Assembly: GCA_937996765.1 (NCBI GenBank)
Contig: CALKUG010000334.1
Location: 1-11,263, forward strand
Direction: 5' to 3'
From: an uncultured Ignavibacteria bacterium
Lineage (GTDB): Bacteria > Bacteroidota > Ignavibacteria > Ignavibacteriales > Ignavibacteriaceae
Length of the DNA: 11,263 nucleotides
Part shown: in pieces, positions 6,355 to 11,263 of the stretch
How the letters are laid out: each line of letters begins with the position of its first letter
Position numbering within the stretch: the stretch's first letter is position 1
Made by a program: the position numbers and the translations under genes
Notes under the pieces: generated by a model
Database searches by the model: none
What the model was told of the DNA's origin: nothing
What the model saw: the letters and a program-made list of their open reading frames with translations, nothing else

Positions 6355-8400
6355 TTAAACCTCTATCTTACCAAGAAATTCAACTTCCAAAGTTGCGGGT
6401 AATTCAGTATATGAAAGTACAACAATTTCGGGAAAACTTGAATTTAATAATCGGTAAAGATAGGGGCGAATTGTTGCCGAAGTAATAAAAACAGGAATAT
6501 AACCTAAGGTTCTGAAGTTTTCTAAGTATTTGCGGATTGATGTGTTTAAGGCCATAAGCTTATCCGGCATCAAACCCAAAGTGGCAACAGCATCTTTATT
6601 CTGTTGCAAAGATTGGGTAATGCTTTGTTCTAAGGCCTCACCAACAGCTACTGAGTGTAAAACACCATTGTGGTCCTTGTACATTGCAGCTATAGCATCA
6701 CTAAGTGAATGGCGGACATACTCATTAAGTACATCAATATTTTTAGTAACCTTTGAGTAGTCAATAAGTGCCTCAAGAATAAGCACCAAATCCTTTATAG
6801 GAACAAGCTCTTTTAATAAATTCTGAAGAACCTTTTGAATTGTACCAAGTGGCAGTGTATCAGGGTTTACATCCTCAATAACAGCGGGATAATCGGTCTT
6901 AAGATTTTCAAGTAATTGTTTGACCGCCTGACGAGTAAGTATTTTGTCAAAATTCTTCTTAATCGTCTCCTGCATATGAGTGGACAATACGGATATACTA
7001 TCTACTACTGTATAACCTAACAATTCGGCCTTTTCTTTTTCTTCTCTTCCCACCCATACCGCTTCAAGACCAAAAGCTGGGTCCTGAGTAGGAATTCCCG
7101 GCAATGAATCATCGATATTACCCGGGTTCATAGCTAAAAATCTATCAGTATAAATTTCAAATCCCGCGGCGACATTACCTTTAATTTTTATAATATATTC
7201 GTTGGGTGGTAATTGCAGATTATCCCGTACACGAACCGGTGGAATTAATACACCGTATTCAAGTGCTAAGTATTTTCTGGTAGAGGCAATTTTTTGAAAC
7301 AGATTTCCACCCTGCGATTCATCTACAAGTGAAATCAGTCCATACCCAATTTCAATTTCGATAGGATCAACTTGTAAGTAGTTTTCAATTTTTTCTTCGG
7401 TTGGTTCAGGTTCAATAATTTTTTGAGGCAGTTGTTGCTCTTCTAAATCTTCTTTTTGCTGTCTTCTTAAAAATACCACTGTAACTACAAGAAGTGCTCC
7501 TAATCCCAAAAATGGTATTTTAGGTATTCCCGGAACAAGCGCAATAATAAAGATGGCGCCTGCAACAACCATAAGTACTCTTGGATTACCTAAAAGCTGT
7601 GTTTTAAGTTGAACATCCATGGGTTCTTTTCCACCACCCTTGGTTACAATGATACCGGCTGCAGTGGATATTATAAGTGCGGGAACCTGAGCAACGAGGC
7701 CGTCACCAATTGTTAAAATAGTGTAGGTCTGCAGTGCGTCTATTATCTCCATATCTCTGAGAACAATTCCGAGAATTATTCCGCCAATGATATTAATGAA
7801 GATAATAAAGATAGTGGCAATAGCATCTCCCTTTACAAACTTTGTAGCACCATCCATTGAACCATAAAACTCGGCTTCTCGCGCTATGGTCTCTCTACGC
7901 TTCTTAGCATCATCCTCATTAATAAGACCAGAGTTTAAATCCGCATCAATAGCCATTTGTTTACCGGGCATTGCATCCAATGTAAAGCGCGCGCTAACCT
8001 CTGATATACGTTCAGAACCCTTTACAATAACCATAAACTGAACTATGGCAAGAATTATAAAAATAATGAAACCAACTATATAACTTCCGCCAACCACGAA
8101 ACTTCCAAAAGTTTCTATTACGTCACCTGCGTAGCCATCTAGTAAAATCAAGCGTGTGGAACTGACACTCAAGCCCAATCGGAAAAGAGTGGTGATAAGG
8201 AGTAATCCGGGGAATACACTGATTTCAAGTGTGTTTTGTATGTAGATGGCAACAACTAACACAGTAATTGCAAGAGCAATGTTTATTGCGAACAAAAAAT
8301 CTAATAAAAACGCGGGTAGTGGGATTAATAAAAGCCCTAAAATCAGCAGGATGCCGATTGCTAAAATGATATCTGTATTTTTAAATATTCGTTTTAACAT
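6355..8400 (-). CDS. flhA: FlhA, flagellar export gate ring protein
   Basis: FlhA forms the nonameric ring of the flagellar export gate. Its membrane part couples proton flow to export, and its cytoplasmic domain docks chaperone-substrate complexes. From the ATG at 8400 the product has 681 residues, the usual size. Residues 1-310 contain about eight membrane segments, and the FHIPEP signature is intact at about 131-154 (RISEVSARFTLDAMPGKQMAIDAD). After a charged linker (about 312-340) comes the soluble C-terminal domain with blocks such as PPVRVRDNLQLPPNEY and ending LEVEFLGKIEV. An in-frame TTG at 8409 sits directly after the flhB TAG and would add three residues. Neither start has a strong ribosome site, and I prefer the ATG because MLKRIFKNTDII resembles the family N-terminus. 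The stop lies one base before the flhF TTG. Confidence 0.97.
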   Translation of the reverse strand: MLKRIFKNTDIILAIGILLILGLLLIPLPAFLLDFLFAINIALAITVLVVAIYIQNTLEISVFPGLLLITTLFRLGLSVSSTRLILLDGYAGDVIETFGSFVVGGSYIVGFIIFIILAIVQFMVIVKGSERISEVSARFTLDAMPGKQMAIDADLNSGLINEDDAKKRRETIAREAEFYGSMDGATKFVKGDAIATIFIIFINIIGGIILGIVLRDMEIIDALQTYTILTIGDGLVAQVPALIISTAAGIIVTKGGGKEPMDVQLKTQLLGNPRVLMVVAGAIFIIALVPGIPKIPFLGLGALLVVTVVFLRRQQKEDLEEQQLPQKIIEPEPTEEKIENYLQVDPIEIEIGYGLISLVDESQGGNLFQKIASTRKYLALEYGVLIPPVRVRDNLQLPPNEYIIKIKGNVAAGFEIYTDRFLAMNPGNIDDSLPGIPTQDPAFGLEAVWVGREEKEKAELLGYTVVDSISVLSTHMQETIKKNFDKILTRQAVKQLLENLKTDYPAVIEDVNPDTLPLGTIQKVLQNLLKELVPIKDLVLILEALIDYSKVTKNIDVLNEYVRHSLSDAIAAMYKDHNGVLHSVAVGEALEQSITQSLQQNKDAVATLGLMPDKLMALNTSIRKYLENFRTLGYIPVFITSATIRPYLYRLLNSSFPEIVVLSYTELPATLEVEFLGKIEV
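6360..6364 (-). promoter_or_regulatory. Ribosome binding site supporting the flhF TTG start
   Basis: On the minus strand AGAGG is followed by six bases and then TTG. It lies inside the last codons of flhA, so flhF translation initiates within ribosomes' reach of flhA termination. Together with the conserved FlhF N-terminus it decides in favour of the non-ATG start. Confidence 0.7.
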
Positions 8401-8409
8401 CTTGAGCAA

Positions 8410-9492
8410 CTAAACTATACTTTTCTTTTTCTTCGCATTTTTTTGTTTGAAAATATACGCCAGTATTTGTGCTACGGCTTTAAATAAATTGGTGGGAATT
8501 TCGTCACCAACGTCACAATATTTGTACAAAGCCCGTGCCAACGGTTTGTCTTCATAAATTGGCACATTATGCTCTTTGGCAACTTCTTTAATCTTGAGAG
8601 CAACTCTATCAACGCCTTTTGCCACAACCCGTGGTGCACCAGTCTGCCCTGTTTTGTATTCTAATGCAACCGCAAAGTGGGTTGGGTTTGTAATAACAAC
8701 ATCAGCATTGGGAACATTTTTCATCATACGCTGGCGAGCCAAACTGAACTGTTTACTTTTAATTTTACTTTTAACTAAAGGATCACCCTCAACTTGCTTG
8801 TTTTCTTCTTTAACCTCTTGTTTAGTCATACGTAATTCTTTTTTATAGCGCCATCTCTGAAACCAAAGGTCTATTGCAGCAAGTACAGCAAATGCAATTG
8901 AAACCTTCCAGATTATGGAAAAAGCACTATCAGCCATAAACTGAAGAATCTCTTCGGGCTGAAAATCAATTAATGTAGTAGATTTTTCAATGAGTTTTGC
9001 CAATACCGGGTACGCGATCATCCCAACCATGGTCATTTTAATCAGTGATTTTAACAACTCCACAAAAGAACGCTGAGAGAAAAAAACGTTTTTAATTCCC
9101 TTTATGGCATTCAGTTTACTGAATTTTGGCTTAACCGCTTCGAAAGAGAACTTTAAACCAAACTGGCTAATATTGGTCAAGAGTCCAATAGTAACAAGCC
9201 CAATAAATATTGGAACAGTTAAAAGAGCAAGTTCAGAAACTCCCTTAACAAAGGTTTCACGTAGAGTGTCCTTATCGATAGTATGAATCGTAACATTGGT
9301 AAAACTATCTCGCATAAAATCTAAGAAGTGTCCACCAAATGTAGAATGCGTTAAATAGATAATGGCAGAACCAATAAGGAGTGCAAAAAAAGAGTTTACT
9401 TCTATACTTTTGGGAACTTGCCCTTTGTCACGCGCCTCTCCCAGGCGCTTACCGGTAGGTTGCTCGGATTTTTCTTGGGCTGAATCAGCCAT
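8410..9492 (-). CDS. flhB: FlhB, export-gate substrate-specificity switch protein
   Basis: FlhB is the autocleaving export-gate protein that switches the flagellar secretion system from rod/hook to filament substrates. The 360-residue product starts with the typical cytoplasmic N-terminus (EKSEQPTGKRLGEARDKGQVPKS). Four membrane segments follow (about 32-50, 87-108, 147-170 and 187-211), then a basic linker and a soluble domain. The cleavage motif is intact at residues 269-272 (N-P-T-H) within VVITNPTHFAVALEY, so normal self-cleavage between N269 and P270 is expected. The C-terminal domain contains the conserved stretch PIYEDKPLARALY. The ATG is preceded by AAAGGAT, which overlaps the fliR stop. 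The gene ends in a lysine-rich tail directly abutting flhA. Domain length and motif register match well-studied FlhB proteins. Confidence 0.97.
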   Translation of the reverse strand: MADSAQEKSEQPTGKRLGEARDKGQVPKSIEVNSFFALLIGSAIIYLTHSTFGGHFLDFMRDSFTNVTIHTIDKDTLRETFVKGVSELALLTVPIFIGLVTIGLLTNISQFGLKFSFEAVKPKFSKLNAIKGIKNVFFSQRSFVELLKSLIKMTMVGMIAYPVLAKLIEKSTTLIDFQPEEILQFMADSAFSIIWKVSIAFAVLAAIDLWFQRWRYKKELRMTKQEVKEENKQVEGDPLVKSKIKSKQFSLARQRMMKNVPNADVVITNPTHFAVALEYKTGQTGAPRVVAKGVDRVALKIKEVAKEHNVPIYEDKPLARALYKYCDVGDEIPTNLFKAVAQILAYIFKQKNAKKKKSIV

Positions 9493-9498
9493 ATGTTT

Positions 9499-10275
9499 TT
9501 ATCCTTTAAGGTAGCGAAGCATTATAGTGAGAGTTACATCGAGTTCGCTGAGTGAATTTCTTAATACATATACCAATAAGGGCGCTATTCCGGCCATTAA
9601 AAACAAGCCAAGTATTGTTTTTAAAGGCATTATCACGAAAAAGACTTGCAACTGCGGCATCATCCTGTTCATGATTCCCATTGTTAAATGCAACAAAAAA
9701 AATGCCACCATAATAGGAGCTGCTAATTTGAGAGCTAAAATGAAAGTTCCCGCCGAAAGCTTAATTAATAGGTTTAAGAAATTCTCTGTAAAAGCCACTT
9801 CCCCTATTCCAATAAGCTGATACGAATGTATCAGTGATTTTATGAGAAAGTGCGGTCCATCAATTAAAATGTAAATGAGCAAACCCATCCAAAAGAGTAA
9901 TGAGGATACAATACCGCTTTGCACTCCACTCGAGGGGTCAAATGCAGTTGATAGCGAAATTCCCAACTCAAACTCTAAAATAAATCCCGCAAACATCAGT
10001 GAATAAAATATGATACTCAGTCCAAACCCAATTGCAATACCGACCATAGCTTCTTTAAGAGCTAATATTACCAACCCTCCCAATCCATAGTTGGGGTCAA
10101 AATTGTACTCAGGTGACATAAAAAATGTCATATACGCCAAAAGCATTCCAAAGAACACTCTTACTTGAACGGGGAAATTGGAAGTATTAAAAAAGGGGGC
10201 TGTTGCTAATGCTGATGATATTCGTGCGAATATGAGCAAAACATGAATAAAGGTATCAATAGGTATTCCGGTCAT
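9499..10275 (-). CDS. fliR: FliR, flagellar export gate protein
   Basis: FliR is the third member of the FliP-FliQ-FliR core of the flagellar type III secretion gate in the inner membrane. The 258-residue product is of usual length and strongly hydrophobic, with about six membrane segments. Recognisable blocks are KEAMVGIAIGFGLSIIF near residue 75, the DPSSGVQSGIVSSLLFWMGLL stretch near residue 115, and the C-terminal MNRMMPQLQVFFVIMPLK, which corresponds to the family's NR-x-PQ-x-xVF motif. The start codon overlaps the fliQ stop by 4 bases. The last codons and stop contain the AAAGGAT ribosome site used by flhB, so the two reading frames are tightly linked. I see no sign of damage or fusion; in some lineages FliR is fused to FlhB, but here they are separate genes. 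Confidence 0.97.
   Translation of the reverse strand: MTGIPIDTFIHVLLIFARISSALATAPFFNTSNFPVQVRVFFGMLLAYMTFFMSPEYNFDPNYGLGGLVILALKEAMVGIAIGFGLSIIFYSLMFAGFILEFELGISLSTAFDPSSGVQSGIVSSLLFWMGLLIYILIDGPHFLIKSLIHSYQLIGIGEVAFTENFLNLLIKLSAGTFILALKLAAPIMVAFFLLHLTMGIMNRMMPQLQVFFVIMPLKTILGLFLMAGIAPLLVYVLRNSLSELDVTLTIMLRYLKG
9501..9507 (-). promoter_or_regulatory. Ribosome binding site of flhB
   Basis: The minus strand reads AAAGGAT, then eight bases, then the flhB ATG. The element overlaps the final codons and TAA of fliR and is one of the clearer Shine-Dalgarno sequences in the cluster. Confidence 0.65.
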
Positions 10276-10541
10276 TTGATGACGGTAGCAAACATATTGT
10301 AATAATTAATGGTCATTGTCATAAGCTTTTCGGCTATAAACGGTAGGAGTAAAATGATTACTAAAACAGTGGCAATAACCTTAGGAACAAAGGTAAGTGT
10401 CATTTCTTGAATCTGTGTAGCGGCTTGAAATACCGAAATAATAAGTCCTACAATAAGTGCAGTACCAAGAATCGGAAGAAGCACAATGAGTGAGGTCATA
10501 AACATATCACCCATTACAGAAGCCAACATATCAACTGACAT
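10272..10541 (-). CDS. fliQ: FliQ, flagellar export gate protein
   Basis: This 89-residue protein has the normal FliQ length and layout, with two transmembrane helices (about residues 15-38 and 53-76) joined by a short polar loop. The loop and its flanks contain the conserved stretch FQAATQIQEMTLTFVPK, diagnostic of the FliQ/SctS family. FliQ packs around the FliP-FliR core of the export gate in the inner membrane. The ATG start follows the fliP stop by 12 bases, with only a weak purine stretch (GTGAG) as a ribosome site. Its stop overlaps the fliR start as ATGA, which suggests translational coupling that would help balance gate subunits. Confidence 0.97.
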   Translation of the reverse strand: MSVDMLASVMGDMFMTSLIVLLPILGTALIVGLIISVFQAATQIQEMTLTFVPKVIATVLVIILLLPFIAEKLMTMTINYYNMFATVIK

Positions 10542-10553
10542 TAGTCACTCACT

Positions 10554-11263
10554 TTATAAGTTAAAACTTTTTATTAGCGAACCCAACGTTAGAGTCCATC
10601 CATCAACCAAAATAAACAAGAGAATTTTAAATGGCATTGAAATCATTGCCGGTGGCAACATCATCATACCCATAGCCATGAGAATACTGGATATAACCAT
10701 ATCCAACACCAAAAAAGGCACAAAAATAAAGAAACCAATAATGAAGCTTGCCCTTAACTCACTTAAAACAAACGCAGGGATTAATACATGCGTTGGTAAA
10801 TCATCTCTATTTGCAGGACGCGATTCTTGAGAAAGACTCACAAAAAACTCAATCTCTTGCTCACGAGCATTCTTAAACATAAACTCACGAATCGGTTCAA
10901 TACCTTTAGCGTAAGCAGAATCCATAGATATTTCATTATTCATCATGGGAGTAAATGCTTCGTTAGCTACTTTATTCCATGTGGGTGCCATTATAAAAAA
11001 CGTGACAAATAGAGCAATACCGGCTAAAAGCTGATTCGGGGGCATCGTCATTGTGCCAAGTGCATTTCGTAAAAAATGCAGTGTTATAATTATGCGTAAG
11101 TAAGAAGTGGTCATTAACAAGATTGACGGAGCAACAGAAAGCACCGTTAAAAGAATAAGCAACTGTAATGTTACAGCTAATTCTTTGGGATTATCCGAGG
11201 TACCAACATTTACTCCTATCGAGGGTAATGGCAATGGAGTAGTTCCACCGGGCTGTTGTTGCG
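10554..11263 (-). CDS. fliP: FliP, flagellar export gate protein (5' end outside the window)
   Basis: FliP is an inner-membrane subunit of the flagellar type III export gate, where it assembles with FliQ and FliR into the helical core channel. The visible 235 codons carry the family's hallmarks. Near the start is a membrane segment leading into a stretch around SYLRIIITLHFLRNALG with PPNQLL just after. A periplasmic region rich in charged residues follows. The C-terminal block has LPTHVLIPAFVLSELRAS and a hydrophobic segment ending in LVDGWTLTLGSL. The frame stays open to the window edge, and the edge-proximal residues (QQQPGGTTPLPLPSIG) look like the mature N-terminus found after a FliP signal peptide. 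The TTG at 11234 is therefore not taken as the start, and the true start lies beyond 11263. It ends 12 bases before fliQ and appears to be co-transcribed with it. Identification is very secure. Confidence 0.97.
   Translation of the reverse strand, partial: QQQPGGTTPLPLPSIGVNVGTSDNPKELAVTLQLLILLTVLSVAPSILLMTTSYLRIIITLHFLRNALGTMTMPPNQLLAGIALFVTFFIMAPTWNKVANEAFTPMMNNEISMDSAYAKGIEPIREFMFKNAREQEIEFFVSLSQESRPANRDDLPTHVLIPAFVLSELRASFIIGFFIFVPFLVLDMVISSILMAMGMMMLPPAMISMPFKILLFILVDGWTLTLGSLIKSFNL

Noticed and set aside
10486..10830. A 114-codon open frame on the plus strand opposite fliQ and fliP.
   Set aside because: It is antisense to two certain, highly conserved genes. Its composition mirrors their hydrophobic codons, and it has no ribosome site or family resemblance.

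Overview
The window is one uninterrupted minus-strand gene cluster. It reads from the right edge (11263) to the left edge (1), and at least 12 genes are packed with 1-17 nt overlaps or short gaps. It is a flagellar operon: fliP-fliQ-fliR-flhB-flhA-flhF-flhG, a small membrane protein, then a sigma-28 (FliA-type) gene. Four less familiar genes follow: two HDOD paralogs, a degenerate GAF/histidine-kinase-like protein and a lysine-rich one-helix membrane protein. No RNA genes, mobile elements, CRISPR arrays or convincing internal promoters or terminators were seen. No gene-free stretch exceeds 80 bases.

Organism: the DNA is AT-rich and codes for a motile bacterium with a standard flagellar type III export gate. 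The order fliPQR-flhB-flhA-flhF-flhG-fliA is widespread (Firmicutes, Spirochaetes, Thermotogae, the Ignavibacteria/Chlorobi branch and others), so it does not fix the taxon. The shortened sigma factor and tandem HDOD genes made me think of the Ignavibacteria/Kapabacteria part of Bacteroidota-Chlorobi. That is an impression, not a demonstration.

Region 1 (11263-6355) encodes the export gate: FliP (5' end off the window), FliQ, FliR, FlhB with an intact NPTH autocleavage site, and FlhA with an intact FHIPEP signature. Region 2 (6353-4333) encodes FlhF, an SRP-type GTPase with a TTG start, and FlhG, a MinD-type ATPase. Together these set flagellar number and position. Region 3 (4330-3380) holds a possible 22-codon ORF, a 90-residue two-helix membrane protein and the sigma factor. 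The sigma factor has good regions 2 and 4 but apparently no sigma-3 domain. Region 4 (3370-23) holds the two HDOD proteins, which keep their HD-type histidines, and a GAF/kinase-like protein in which the phospho-acceptor His and the ATP-binding boxes are gone. It ends with the small basic membrane protein.

Together: the first genes build the export gate, FlhF/FlhG place it, and the sigma factor presumably turns on late flagellar genes. The HDOD/pseudokinase module is translationally linked to these genes and is the best candidate for an undescribed regulatory attachment. The rest is conserved flagellar biology.
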